64,000 nt of DNA from AP-15 sp963701815 (GTDB lineage: Bacteria > Pseudomonadota > Alphaproteobacteria > ATCC43930 > CGMCC-115725), in assembly GCA_963701815.1 (NCBI GenBank), contig CAVPBN010000039.1, positions 1-64,000 of the forward strand, in the 5' to 3' direction. The notes below the pieces were generated by a model, which was not told the DNA's origin, made no database searches, and worked only from the letters and a program-made list of their open reading frames with translations. Shown piece by piece: positions 1 to 8,675 of the stretch. The translations under genes were made by a program, and so were the position numbers. Every line of letters starts with the position of its first letter. Within the stretch, counting starts at the first letter, position 1.

Positions 1-42
1 GCTCCCTGCCTTGCCCGCCGCGGTCGGGACGCCTACGATCGC

Positions 43-708
43 ATGCCCGAAATTGCCGGTAACCCCGCTGTGCGAAACCTTTTTGGGATTGTCGCGATCG
101 TTGCGGTGCTCGTGCTTCCTCCGATGCAAGGGATCGCCGCGGCGCCGCGTGCCGGTGAAGTGCTGGCTCTCTTTGGGCAGTGCTTTGTCGAAGCCGGCGG
201 CCAACGCAAGCGGCTGACGGCGGGAGATCCGGTGCATGTCGGGGATGCCGTCGATGTCGCGGCGGGGGCCAGGCTCAAGCTCAGAATGAACGACGGATCG
301 GTCATTGCCGTCGCCTCCGGCAGTCGCTTGACGATTACCGATTATCGGGTCGGCGACGGCGGCAAAAGCCGCAACGCATTGCTGTCCTTGGGCGCCGGCC
401 TGTTGCGCGCGGTGGTGTCCTCGCTCGAGGGTTCGTCGCATTTCGAGATCGATACGGCGACCGCCGTGGCGGCCGTGCGCTCGACCGATTGGTTCGTCGA
501 AGCACAGCCGGGAGCGACACGGGTCGGCGTCCTCGCAGGGCAGGTCAGTCTGAAGAGCGTCGCCACCGGGACCGAGATCGTCATCCCGGCCCGCTGGGGC
601 GCCCGCGTCGAAGCCGGCCGAGATCCGGTCCCGGCGCGGGTGTGGTCCGGGGCCGAATTCGACGATTTCATCCGCCGCACGAATTTGCCGCCGGTAACGC
701 CGCGGTGA
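43..708 (+). CDS. FecR-domain exported protein
   Basis: This 221-residue protein starts with a hydrophobic segment at about residues 12–32 that resembles a signal peptide or anchor. It is followed by a FecR-type beta domain at about residues 35–175, visible in the motif LKLRMNDGSVIAVASGSRL and the later FEIDTATAVAAVRSTDWFVE. FecR domains of this stand-alone type are periplasmic and are often found beside CHASE2 cyclases. The stop codon overlaps a GTG that could start the cyclase reading frame (GTGA at 705–708), so the two genes look translationally coupled. The ligand and signalling role are unknown; the domain call is confident, the function is inferred from context. Confidence 0.8.
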   Translation: MPEIAGNPAVRNLFGIVAIVAVLVLPPMQGIAAAPRAGEVLALFGQCFVEAGGQRKRLTAGDPVHVGDAVDVAAGARLKLRMNDGSVIAVASGSRLTITDYRVGDGGKSRNALLSLGAGLLRAVVSSLEGSSHFEIDTATAVAAVRSTDWFVEAQPGATRVGVLAGQVSLKSVATGTEIVIPARWGARVEAGRDPVPARVWSGAEFDDFIRRTNLPPVTPR

Positions 709-2946
709 TCTTGCGGCGTGGGGTGCGTTCGGGCGCGGTGGCGCTGCTCGGCGCCGCCCTGATGGTGCGTGGTGTTCCAGGTTTTTGCCGACCATCCGCT
801 GGTCCGCGGGATCGAGACGGCATCGCTCGACTTGCGATTCCGTTTGCGCGGGGTTCGGCCGCCCGGGTCGCACGTGGCGATCGTGCTGGTAGACGACCGC
901 AGTCTCGAAGAACTCGGCCGCTGGCCCCTCTCGCGCACGCTTTTTGCCAGGGCGCTCGATCGGCTCGGCCAAGCCGGCGCGAAGGTCGTCGTCTTTGATC
1001 TGTTGTTCGCCGAGCCCGACGAGCCGATACCGGCCGATTTGCGAGAGGCGTTCCGCGCCGCCGTTGGGGAACTCCCCGGCGACCGGAATGCCGGGCTCCG
1101 GGCCGCGCTCGGTCGGCTCGCCGACAGCGATCGCGACAACCGCTTCGCCGCCGCCATCCGCAGGTTCGGAAATGTGCTGTTGCCGGTCGGCTTTTCGTTC
1201 ACCGGCGGGCGCAGCGAAGGGCCCTCCCGGCTCTCCGCATCGGCCTATACGCGGTTCGACAAGAGCCCGCTGCCCCCGGAATTCCCGTTGCGTCCGAGAT
1301 CGGCGGTTGTGCCGATCGAGGCGCTTGCCGCGGCGGCCGCCGGGCTCGGCCACACCAGCATCGCCTATGACCGCGACGGCGCGCCGCGCTACGACTATGC
1401 CGCGTTACCCTTCGACGCGGATTTCCTGCCTTCGTTGTCGATCCGGGCCGCCGCCGCCTATCTCGGCGTCGCCTGGCCGCAAGTGGCGCTGGCGCTGGGC
1501 GCCGGGGTCCGTATCGGCGGGCTGTGGGTGCCCACCGACCGGGCAATGCGGCTGTTGATCAATTACCGGGGACCGGGCGGGACGTTTCCGAGCTTCTCCT
1601 TCGCCGATCTGTTGGCGGGGCGCCTGGCGCCGGACCGGTTTGCCGGGCATATCGTGTTGATCGGGGCGTCGTTTACCGGCAGCAACGACAGTTTCGCGCA
1701 ACCTTTCGGCAATACGCCGATGCCGGGCGTCGAGCGCATGGCCAATCTGATCGACATGATCGTCAATCGGGATTTCATCGCCGCGCCATCGGAAAGTCGG
1801 CGGATCGTCGTGATCGCCGCAATCCTCCTGTTCGCGGCGCTGACCGGGGTTGCGACCGAATTTTTGCCGACCCGCTTTGCAGCGCTCGCCGCAGTCGCGC
1901 CGATCGTGGGTTGGGGCGCCCTGGCGCAGCTGGCTTTCGCGAAGAATTTCTGGCTGCCGCTCGCCGAACCGGGAGCGGGTTTGGCGACCGCCGCCGCGGC
2001 GGTCTTGCTGTTCCGCTATTGGGTCGTCGATCGCGACGGCCGGCGGATCCGCTCGGCCTTCCGCCAGTACCTTGCGCCGGAGATGGTCAAAGTATTGGCG
2101 GCCCATCCGCAGCGATTGCGGCTGGGCGGCGAGCTGCGCCACATGACGATCATGTTCTGCGACCTGCGCGGCTTCACCGCGATCTCCGAAAGGTACAAGT
2201 CGAGCCCGCAGGCGCTGACGCAGTTGATCAACCGCTTTCTGACGCCGATGAGCGATATCGTCACCGCGCATGGCGGGACGATCGACAAATATATCGGGGA
2301 TTGCATCATGGCGTTCTGGAACGCACCGCTCGATGATCCCGACCATGCCGACCATGCCTGCGCCGCAGCGCTGGCGATGCGTGCCGAGCTCGAACGCCTC
2401 AATCGCGATCTCGCGGCCGAAGCGGCGGCCGACGGCCTGCCGTTCGAGCCGCTGCGGATGGGGATCGGCATCAACAGCGGCGACTGCGTGGTCGGCAATA
2501 TGGGCTCCGCCCGACGCTTCGACTATTCGGTGCTCGGCGACGCGGTCAATCTGGCGGCGCGTCTCGAAAATCAGTCCAAGACCTACGGCCTCGATATCGT
2601 ACTCGGCGAGGCGACGCGGCGGCAGGCGCCGGGGTGGGCCGCAATCGAGCTCGATCGTATCGCGGTCAGAGGCAAAACGGAGGCGACCGCCGCGTATACG
2701 CTGCTCGGCGATCGCGAGCATGCGTGCTCTTCCGGTTTTGCCGCACTCGCCGGCGCACATTGTCATATGCTTGCGCGCTACCGTGCACGGGATTGGGCCG
2801 GCGCGCGCGCTGCGATCGGCGAATGCCGGCGCTGCGGCGCATGCCTCGGGCCGCTCTACGACCTCTACGAGGAGCGGATCGGCTTCTTTGCCGCCAACCC
2901 GCCATCCCCCGACTGGGATGGCGTATTCGCAGCGGCCGAGAAGTGA
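705..2946 (+). CDS. CHASE2-domain class III adenylate/guanylate cyclase (N-terminus frameshifted)
   Basis: The protein has an N-terminal CHASE2 sensor domain (about residues 10–330, counted from the GTG at 769), two or three membrane segments at about 345–420, and a class III nucleotidyl cyclase domain at about 455–640. The metal-binding aspartates are visible in MFCDLRGF (D465) and YIGDCIMAF (D511), and the dimer motif in YSVLGDAVNLAARLE. It should make cAMP or cGMP in response to a periplasmic cue. Starting at GTG 769 leaves no N-terminal membrane anchor. The GTG at 705, which overlaps the fecR stop, reads a hydrophobic segment (AVALLGAALMV) in another frame, and one surplus base between about 762 and 775 would join the two. 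The full span is 3n+1 bases. I place the true start at 705, with moderate confidence. Confidence 0.85.
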
Positions 2947-3842
2947 CGCCCGCGGCGCGCCGACGCCGCGCTGCCATATCGGCGGTCGCCGCTGTCTTGT
3001 CCGCGTCTTGGCCGCATTTCGCATCTGCCTATACGGCTGCCGGGGACCGCACCTTCCCGGCGACGATCCTGTTGCCGCCGGCGGCGCCCGCAGACCAACT
3101 CTTCCTGACGCCCGCGACCCAGCCGGGAACCGACGGTCGAGTGACGGATCTGAGCCTGAACTTCTCCAAGACGTTGACCGAGCGTCTCGGGGTCCGGTTC
3201 GAAGAAGGATATTCCTGGCTCGGGCGAAACGGCGCCCCGCCGGTCGCCGGCTGGCAGAATTTGGTGACGGTTGCCCAATATCTGGCGGTTCGCGACGCAC
3301 CGGGCGAAGGCTTGGTCTCGCTCGGCGTCGCTCGCGAATGGGGCGGCACCGGCACGCGGCGGATCGGGGCCTCCGCTCAAGGGGCGACGACGCCCACGGT
3401 CTATTTTGCAAAAGGGCTCGGCGATCTCGACCTCGGCTGTCTGCGGCCGATCGCCGTCACCGGCAGCGTCGGCTACCAGTTCGCCGACGCGCCGCCGCGC
3501 CCCGACAATTTGCTGACCGGCATCGCCCTCGAATATTCAATTCCTTATCTGCAATCAAAGGTCCGGACCTTTGCCCTGCCCGAACTGCTGCGCGGGCTGA
3601 CGCCGCTGGTAGAGGCCTTTGTCGCGAACCCGACAAGCAATCGCGGCGGCAAAGGGGCGAGCGCCACCTTCGGCCCCGGTGTCAACTATTCGGGAGGCGG
3701 CGGCTGGGAAGTTACGATCGAAGCTCTGGTACCGGCCGGCCGCGGCGCCGGCGCCGGTCTCGGCGTGGTTGCGCAGTTCAATATGTCGCTCGACTATTTC
3801 TTTCCCGACAGCGTCGGCAAACCGCTGTTCTCCGGGCTGTGA
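2943..3842 (+). CDS. exported beta-rich hypothetical protein
   Basis: The GTG start at 2943 overlaps the cyclase stop (GTGA), giving 299 residues. The N-terminus has the arginine-rich and hydrophobic pattern of a signal peptide (RRRRAAISAVAAVLSASWPHFASA), with cleavage likely after about residue 29. The mature part alternates polar and hydrophobic residues and ends in an aromatic residue pattern (NMSLDYFFPDSVGKPLFSGL), which resembles outer-membrane beta-barrel or transporter-like proteins. I do not recognise a named family. It is the third gene of a coupled fecR–cyclase–exported protein unit, so it may be an output or partner of that signalling module. That role is inference only. Confidence 0.7.
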   Translation: MTPAARRRRAAISAVAAVLSASWPHFASAYTAAGDRTFPATILLPPAAPADQLFLTPATQPGTDGRVTDLSLNFSKTLTERLGVRFEEGYSWLGRNGAPPVAGWQNLVTVAQYLAVRDAPGEGLVSLGVAREWGGTGTRRIGASAQGATTPTVYFAKGLGDLDLGCLRPIAVTGSVGYQFADAPPRPDNLLTGIALEYSIPYLQSKVRTFALPELLRGLTPLVEAFVANPTSNRGGKGASATFGPGVNYSGGGGWEVTIEALVPAGRGAGAGLGVVAQFNMSLDYFFPDSVGKPLFSGL

Positions 3843-3915
3843 ACCGGCAAGCGCATGACGGGCCGCGAGCGGAGAGCGGCGGCAGATTCCTTTGCGGCTG
3901 ATCGGTGGCGGCGGG

Positions 3916-4611
3916 TCAGGGGAATCGGACCGCCACGCCGGCGAAAAACGGGTGCGCCAGATAGAGGACGGCGTAAAGCAATAGTGCCGCAAGCGGGCGC
4001 AACAGGCCGATATCGCGCCAGCGCAACCGGGTGCGCCCGGCGGCGAGCGCAGCAAAGGGCAGGTTTGAGGTGAGCCTGGCCAGAATCGGCCAATGGCTGC
4101 CGAGCGCCAGCCGCTTTTTGCGGTCGATCAGCACCGTGCCGCCGAGCGCCAGGGCGGCGAGCGACCCGAAGAACCACAGCGAGGCGAGATCGCCGTTGGC
4201 GATCAGGTGGCTCAGCCCCCACAGCGCGATCGCCCACATGATCGGATGCCGGGTCACCCGCAGCACGCCCGGCGCCGGATCGTCGGCCCGCGCCGATCGC
4301 TCCATACCGATCGCGGTCGGGTTGGCGGTCGAGTAGCCGGCGACCAGCAGGAAGCTCGCCAATGGCATGACCAGCACCGGGATCAGCGCAGTCGCCCGAA
4401 CGGTCGGCCACAACGGGTAGCTCGGCGCGCGCGAATAGGCGGCGACGAACCAGGCCAAGGTCACGGCTGCGGTCGCGGAGTACACCGCGATAAAGCCGGG
4501 CTCGCCGAGCTGGTCGCGCAACGACCCGCGCAGACGCGTGCTCGACAGCAGGACATGGCTGCCGCAGAAAGAGAGGCCGGCGACGAAAAGCGACAGCAGT
4601 TCCCGGCTCAT
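3916..4611 (-). CDS. NnrU-family membrane protein
   Basis: This 231-residue protein has about six hydrophobic segments and the NnrU signature around VLRVTRHPIMWAIALWGLSH. NnrU proteins are integral inner-membrane proteins first linked to nitric-oxide/nitrite reduction loci, and the same fold occurs in isoprenylcysteine methyltransferase-like enzymes. Nothing in the neighbourhood suggests denitrification. The ATG at 4611 follows the DUF167 gene with a 12-base gap, so it is the last gene of a yggT–DUF167–nnrU operon on the minus strand. Family assignment is good; substrate and role are unknown. Confidence 0.82.
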   Translation of the reverse strand: MSRELLSLFVAGLSFCGSHVLLSSTRLRGSLRDQLGEPGFIAVYSATAAVTLAWFVAAYSRAPSYPLWPTVRATALIPVLVMPLASFLLVAGYSTANPTAIGMERSARADDPAPGVLRVTRHPIMWAIALWGLSHLIANGDLASLWFFGSLAALALGGTVLIDRKKRLALGSHWPILARLTSNLPFAALAAGRTRLRWRDIGLLRPLAALLLYAVLYLAHPFFAGVAVRFP

Positions 4612-4623
4612 CGGCGTGTCGGC

Positions 4624-4977
4624 TCATCCGCTGCGCTGACGGCCTGCCGAAGCGCCGGGCAACGCAGCGATCAGGGTGGCGAGGCGCTCGGCCTGCTGCG
4701 GCGCAGTCCTGCCGCCGATGTGCACGGTCTTGTTACGGCTCGCGACGCCGGCGGCAATCGACAAATCTCGGCGCGGCAGGTCCCAACATCGCGCCAACAG
4801 ACGCAGCAGCGCCTCATTGGCGCGGCCGGCTTCGGGGTGGGCCGCGACCGAAGCCTTGACCACCGGTCGCCCGGCGACCGCGACGACCGCGACAAGCCGG
4901 TCGGCGCGGGCGCCGGGCGACAAACGGATGGCCACGCGCAGACCGTCATGCGCCGCGGACAGAGGCCCGTCAGCCAA
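4624..4977 (-). CDS. DUF167 / YggU family protein
   Basis: This 117-residue protein matches the small alpha/beta DUF167 family: GLRVAIRLSPGARADRL, then VVKASVAAHPEAGRANEALLRLLA and the SIAAGVASRNKTVHI segment. Family members sit next to yggT in many proteobacteria, and their biochemical role is unknown. No ATG is available; the TTG at 4977 overlaps the end of the yggT gene by eight bases, which suggests translational coupling. The start is therefore less certain than the family. Confidence 0.8.
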   Translation of the reverse strand: MADGPLSAAHDGLRVAIRLSPGARADRLVAVVAVAGRPVVKASVAAHPEAGRANEALLRLLARCWDLPRRDLSIAAGVASRNKTVHIGGRTAPQQAERLATLIAALPGASAGRQRSG

Positions 4978-5248
4978 GGTATTCGAACATCAGATTGCGG
5001 ACGAAATACAGCAGCAAGATCAGAATCACCGGCGACACGTCGATGCCGCCGAGATCGGGCAGGACCCGCCGGATCGGCCGCAGCAGCGGCTCGGTGACGC
5101 GCCACAGAAAATCGCCGATCATGGCGACCGCACGATTGTGCCGATTGGCAACTCCAAAAGCGACGAGCCAACTCAGCACCGCCTGCGCAATCAGCAGCCA
5201 GATGTAGATCTGGATCAACGTGCTGACGAGGCTCAGGAGAGCGTACAT
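4970..5248 (-). CDS. YggT family membrane protein
   Basis: The protein is 92 residues with two hydrophobic segments (YIWLLIAQAVLSWLVAFGV and VSPVILILLLYFV) separated by the conserved loop FLWRVTEPLLRPIRRVLPDLGGIDVSP. YggT proteins are inner-membrane proteins connected in different bacteria with osmotic tolerance, cell shape or respiratory-complex assembly. It begins at ATG 5248 and leads a three-gene minus-strand operon with DUF167 and nnrU. Length and motif are typical. Confidence 0.88.
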   Translation of the reverse strand: MYALLSLVSTLIQIYIWLLIAQAVLSWLVAFGVANRHNRAVAMIGDFLWRVTEPLLRPIRRVLPDLGGIDVSPVILILLLYFVRNLMFEYLG

Positions 5249-5348
5249 CTGACCGGGACCTCGGTGCCGTGGCGCGGCGCGACCGTAACGCCAGCGCTAA
5301 AGGTACGCAAGCAGGGCGGCATGCGCCTGCCGGTTGTGGGGGGCATGC

Positions 5349-5377
5349 TTGACAGGCGGCAGCCCCCTCACCATAGT
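5349..5377 (+). promoter_or_regulatory. sigma70-type promoter for tRNA-Ala
   Basis: A perfect -35 hexamer TTGACA (5349–5354) is separated by 17 bases from CATAGT (5372–5377), a four-of-six match to the -10 consensus. The tRNA starts 14 bases downstream, so transcription would begin a few bases before the mature 5' end. Confidence 0.6.
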
Positions 5378-5391
5378 CGGCGTCCCGCGAC

Positions 5392-5467
<76 letters not shown>

Positions 5468-5539
5468 ATTCCGCCGCATCACAGCAAGACCGGATCGGCA
5501 GCCGCGGAAGCCCCCAGGCAGATCGGGCGGGGCAAGCCG

Positions 5540-5965
5540 CTAAGCCGCCTCGTCCGCCTCGCTTTCCTCGGCGCCGGTCGGGCCGGAATCCTTGCCCTTG
5601 GCTTCGGGGTCGCGGTCGACGAGTTCGATCACCGCCATCGGGGCGGCGTCGCCATAGCGAAACCCGGCCTTGACGATGCGAGAGTACCCGCCGGCCCGGC
5701 CGGCATAACGGTCGGCCAGGACCGTCATCAGCTTGTTTGCCAGCTTGGCATCCTGCAAGGCGGCGATCGCGCGGCGCCGATTGGCCAGTCCGCCGTGTTT
5801 GCCGAGCGTAATCAGCCGCTCGACGAATGGCCTCAGATCCTTTGCCTTGGGCAAGGTGGTGCGGATCTGCTCGTGCTTGATCAGCGCGGCGGCGAGGTTT
5901 TCGAGCATCGCCCGACGATGCTCGGAGGTGCGGCTGAAACCGCGGCCGCTCAAACGATGGCGCAT
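5540..5965 (-). CDS. rplQ: 50S ribosomal protein L17
   Basis: The 141-residue protein has the L17 opening MRHRLSGRGFSRTSEHRRAML and the core LITLGKHGGLANRRRAIAAL. The bacterial core is about 115–120 residues; the remainder is an acidic tail ending EESEADEAA. L17 sits near the exit-tunnel side of the 50S subunit. It is the last gene of the alpha operon, seven bases after rpoA, and is probably cotranscribed from the promoter before rpsM. Confidence 0.97.
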   Translation of the reverse strand: MRHRLSGRGFSRTSEHRRAMLENLAAALIKHEQIRTTLPKAKDLRPFVERLITLGKHGGLANRRRAIAALQDAKLANKLMTVLADRYAGRAGGYSRIVKAGFRYGDAAPMAVIELVDRDPEAKGKDSGPTGAEESEADEAA

Positions 5966-5972
5966 GGTAGCC

Positions 5973-6989
5973 TCAATATGGTTCGTCGAGGCGCTTGGCC
6001 AGTTCCTCGATGTTCTCGGGCGGCCAGTTGCTGATCTCCATCCCGAGATGAAGCCCCATCTGAGCCAGCACCTCCTTGATTTCGTTCAGTGACTTTCGTC
6101 CGAAATTCGGCGTCCGCAACATCTCGGCCTCGGATTTCTGGACCAGATCGCCGATATAGACGATGTTGTCGTTCTTTAGGCAATTGGCCGAACGCACCGA
6201 GAGTTCGAGTTCGTCGACCTTGCGCAGCAGGTTTTTGTTGAACGGCAGTTCGCTTGGTCGGGTCTCGTCGGAGGGGTGGCGCGGCTCCTCGAAATTGATA
6301 AAGAGCTGCAGCTGGTCTTGCAGGATGCGGGCAGCCAACGCCACCGAATCCTCGGGCGTCACCGCGCCGTTGGTTTCGAGGCGGATCGCCAGCCGGTCGT
6401 AATCGGTGACCTGACCGACGCGCGTGTTCTCGACCCGGTAAGAGACTTTGCGGACCGGGCTGAACAGCGCATCGACCGGGATTAGGCCGATCGGCGCGTC
6501 CTCCGGCCGGTTCTGCGTCCCGGGCAGATAGCCCTTGCCGTTCTCGACCGTCAGTTCCATGCCGAGCCGGGCGCCGGCGTCGAGGGTGCAGATCACCAGT
6601 TCCGGGTTCATGATGTCGATGTCATGGCCGGTGTCGATGTCGCCGGCACGGATTTCCCCGGGACCGTTGGCCCGCAGCCGCATCCTCTTGGGACCTTCGC
6701 CGTACATCCGCAGTTCAATGCTCTTGACGTTGAGGACGATGTCGGTCACATCCTCGAGCACGCCGGGAATCGACGAAAACTCATGCAATACGCCCTCAAT
6801 CTGAATTGAGGTGACTGCCGCCCCCTGCAACGACGACAGCAGCACCCGGCGCAGCGCATTGCCGAGCGTCAGCCCAAAGCCGCGTTCGAGCGGCTCGGCG
6901 ACGACCGTAGCGACCCGCTTGGGATCATCTCCAGGCTCGACTGAGAGCTGTTTCGGTTTGATCAGGGTCTGCCAGTTCTTTTGAATCAC
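5973..6989 (-). CDS. rpoA: RNA polymerase subunit alpha
   Basis: The protein contains the alpha NTD dimerisation domain (about residues 1–235, with LERGFGLTLGNALRRVLLSSLQGAA) and the alpha-CTD (about 250–320, with ELSVRSANCLKNDNIVYIGDL and TPNFGRKSLNEIKEVL). Starting at the GTG of 6989 (reading as MIQKNWQTLIKP) gives 338 residues, the usual alphaproteobacterial length. An upstream TTG at 6998 would add three residues. A GAGG ribosome-binding site lies about nine bases upstream of the chosen start. It is the scaffold subunit of the polymerase whose beta and beta' genes are also in this window. Confidence 0.97.
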   Translation of the reverse strand: MIQKNWQTLIKPKQLSVEPGDDPKRVATVVAEPLERGFGLTLGNALRRVLLSSLQGAAVTSIQIEGVLHEFSSIPGVLEDVTDIVLNVKSIELRMYGEGPKRMRLRANGPGEIRAGDIDTGHDIDIMNPELVICTLDAGARLGMELTVENGKGYLPGTQNRPEDAPIGLIPVDALFSPVRKVSYRVENTRVGQVTDYDRLAIRLETNGAVTPEDSVALAARILQDQLQLFINFEEPRHPSDETRPSELPFNKNLLRKVDELELSVRSANCLKNDNIVYIGDLVQKSEAEMLRTPNFGRKSLNEIKEVLAQMGLHLGMEISNWPPENIEELAKRLDEPY

Positions 6990-7106
6990 CACGCGCAACC
7001 TCGGCCGTTAGGGGCGGATGCAATCCGCAACAAAAGCCGGCGGCACAACCCGGCCGCCGACGCTATTCCGCCAAAAGGACCCCGCCGGGACGGCGGGAGA
7101 CGCCAG

Positions 7107-7505
7107 TCAGACGCGACGCCGCTTTGGCGGGCGGCAGCCGTTATGCGGGATCGGCGTCACATCGCGGATCGACGTAACCGCGAACCCGACCGTCTGTAAC
7201 GCGCGCAACGCCAATTCACGCCCCGATCCCGGCCCTTTGACCTCGATCTCGAGCGTCCGCATGCCGTGCTCCATGGCTTTGCGGCCGGCATCTTCGGCCG
7301 CGACCTGGGCCGCGTAGGGCGTGGATTTGCGCGAGCCTTTAAACCCCTGGCTGCCGGATGACGACCAGGCAATGGTGTTGCCCTGCGCGTCGGTTATCGT
7401 AATCATCGTATTGTTGAACGTGGCATTCACATGCGCGGTGCCGGAGGTGATGTTCTTTCGCTCGCGCCGCCGCAAGCGGGGGGCTGGTGCCGACGTTCTC
7501 GCCAT
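7107..7505 (-). CDS. rpsK: 30S ribosomal protein S11
   Basis: The 132-residue protein has the S11 core GTAHVNATFNNTMITITDAQGN and the conserved basic C-terminus TPIPHNGCRPPKRRRV. S11 binds 16S rRNA in the platform of the 30S subunit. It lies 27 bases after rpsM and 117 bases before rpoA in the alpha operon. Confidence 0.98.
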   Translation of the reverse strand: MARTSAPAPRLRRRERKNITSGTAHVNATFNNTMITITDAQGNTIAWSSSGSQGFKGSRKSTPYAAQVAAEDAGRKAMEHGMRTLEIEVKGPGSGRELALRALQTVGFAVTSIRDVTPIPHNGCRPPKRRRV

Positions 7506-7532
7506 CGTGTGCGATCCGCTGTCCTTTGCGGG

Positions 7533-7901
7533 CTATTTCCGCTTGCCCGCAATCGGGCGAGCAGGTCCTTTGCGCGTCCGCGCATTGGTATGCGTCCGCT
7601 GGCCGCGCACCGGCAATCCTTTGCGGTGACGCAGTCCGCGATAGCAGCCCAGATCCATCAGCCGCTTGATATTCATCGCCACGGTGCGGCGCAGATCGCC
7701 TTCGACCACATATTCGCGGTCGATCAGTTCGCGGATGCGCAGAACCTCGTCATCGGTCAATTCGTGCACGCGGCGCTCGACAGGAATGCCGACCCGGCGG
7801 CAGATTTCCATGGCCTTGGCATGCCCGATACCGTGGATGTAGGCCAGCCCGATCGGGGCGCGCTTCTGGTTCGGGATATTGACGCCGGCGATGCGCGCCA
7901 C
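7533..7901 (-). CDS. rpsM: 30S ribosomal protein S13
   Basis: The GTG at 7901 gives 122 residues beginning VARIAGVNIPNQKRAPIGLAYIHGIG, the usual S13 N-terminus and length. An in-frame TTG at 7916 lies within the ribosome-binding site GAGGAG and is not the start. The C-terminal tail HTNARTRKGPARPIAGKRK is the standard basic extension that reaches the tRNA sites in the 30S head. It is the first gene of the alpha operon, with its own promoter about 60 bases upstream. Confidence 0.97.
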   Translation of the reverse strand: MARIAGVNIPNQKRAPIGLAYIHGIGHAKAMEICRRVGIPVERRVHELTDDEVLRIRELIDREYVVEGDLRRTVAMNIKRLMDLGCYRGLRHRKGLPVRGQRTHTNARTRKGPARPIAGKRK

Positions 7902-7960
7902 GTGGGTTCTCCTCAAAATAGAGCAGATTGGAGTGGGCTAGGTTCAAAGCAAGGGCGGGG

Positions 7961-7988
7961 ATCATACAGATCGCTCTCCCCCCGTCAA
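7961..7988 (-). promoter_or_regulatory. sigma70-type promoter for rpsM–rpsK–rpoA–rplQ
   Basis: On the minus strand TTGACG (7988–7983) is followed after 16 bases by TATGAT (7966–7961), five-of-six matches to each consensus hexamer. It lies between adk and rpsM and points at rpsM. It implies that the alpha operon is transcribed separately from, or in addition to, the S10/spc operon. Confidence 0.6.
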
Positions 7989-8018
7989 GCCCCGCCGACG
8001 GCATCAGCGTTGGACCCG

Positions 8019-8675
8019 TCACCCGGCCGCCTCGGCGAGAATGCCGCCGATCCGGCGCGTGACCAAATCCATGTCGGCGGTGCCGTCGACTGTGCGCAGT
8101 ACGCCGCGATCGCGGTAATAGGGCAGGATCGGCGCGGTCTGACGACGGTAGACTTCGAACCGGGCCTTGACGGCCTCCGGCCGGTCGTCGGGTCGAGCGA
8201 CCAGTTCGCCGGCGGCGCACGCGTCGCAGACGCCTTCTCTGCGGGGCGGGTGGTAAACCCGATGATAGGTGGCGCCGCAACTTCGGCAGCTGAGCCGGCC
8301 CGAGATCCGGTCGATCAGCGTCGCCTCGTCGACCGCAATCTCGATCACGCGGTCGAGACGGAGGCCCCGCTCGGCCAGCATCTCGTCGAGCGCCTCCGCC
8401 TGCCGCACGGTGCGCGGAAAACCGTCGAGGATGAAGCCGTTTCGGCAATCCGGCTCCGCCGTGCGCTCGGCGATCATGTCGATGATGACGTCGTCGGGGA
8501 CCAGTTGCCCGGCATCCATGATCCCCTTGACCCGCGCCCCGATCCCGGTCCCCGAGGCGACCGCGGCGCGCAGCATGTCGCCGGTCGACAGCTGCGGAAT
8601 TCCCCGGCTCTGTGCGATGCGTTTCGCCTGGGTGCCCTTGCCCGAGCCGGGCGGCCCCAAGAGTACGATGTTCAT
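8019..8675 (-). CDS. adk: adenylate kinase (zinc-type LID)
   Basis: The 218-residue enzyme converts ATP and AMP to two ADP. The P-loop GPPGSGKGT is at residues 7–15 and the AMP-binding GFPRT at about 85–89. The LID carries four cysteines (C130, C133, C150, C153), so this is the long form with a structural zinc, as in Gram-positive and some proteobacterial enzymes. The ATG at 8675 overlaps the secY stop (ATGA), so it is coupled to secY at the end of the spc operon, the usual alphaproteobacterial position. Confidence 0.97.
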   Translation of the reverse strand: MNIVLLGPPGSGKGTQAKRIAQSRGIPQLSTGDMLRAAVASGTGIGARVKGIMDAGQLVPDDVIIDMIAERTAEPDCRNGFILDGFPRTVRQAEALDEMLAERGLRLDRVIEIAVDEATLIDRISGRLSCRSCGATYHRVYHPPRREGVCDACAAGELVARPDDRPEAVKARFEVYRRQTAPILPYYRDRGVLRTVDGTADMDLVTRRIGGILAEAAG

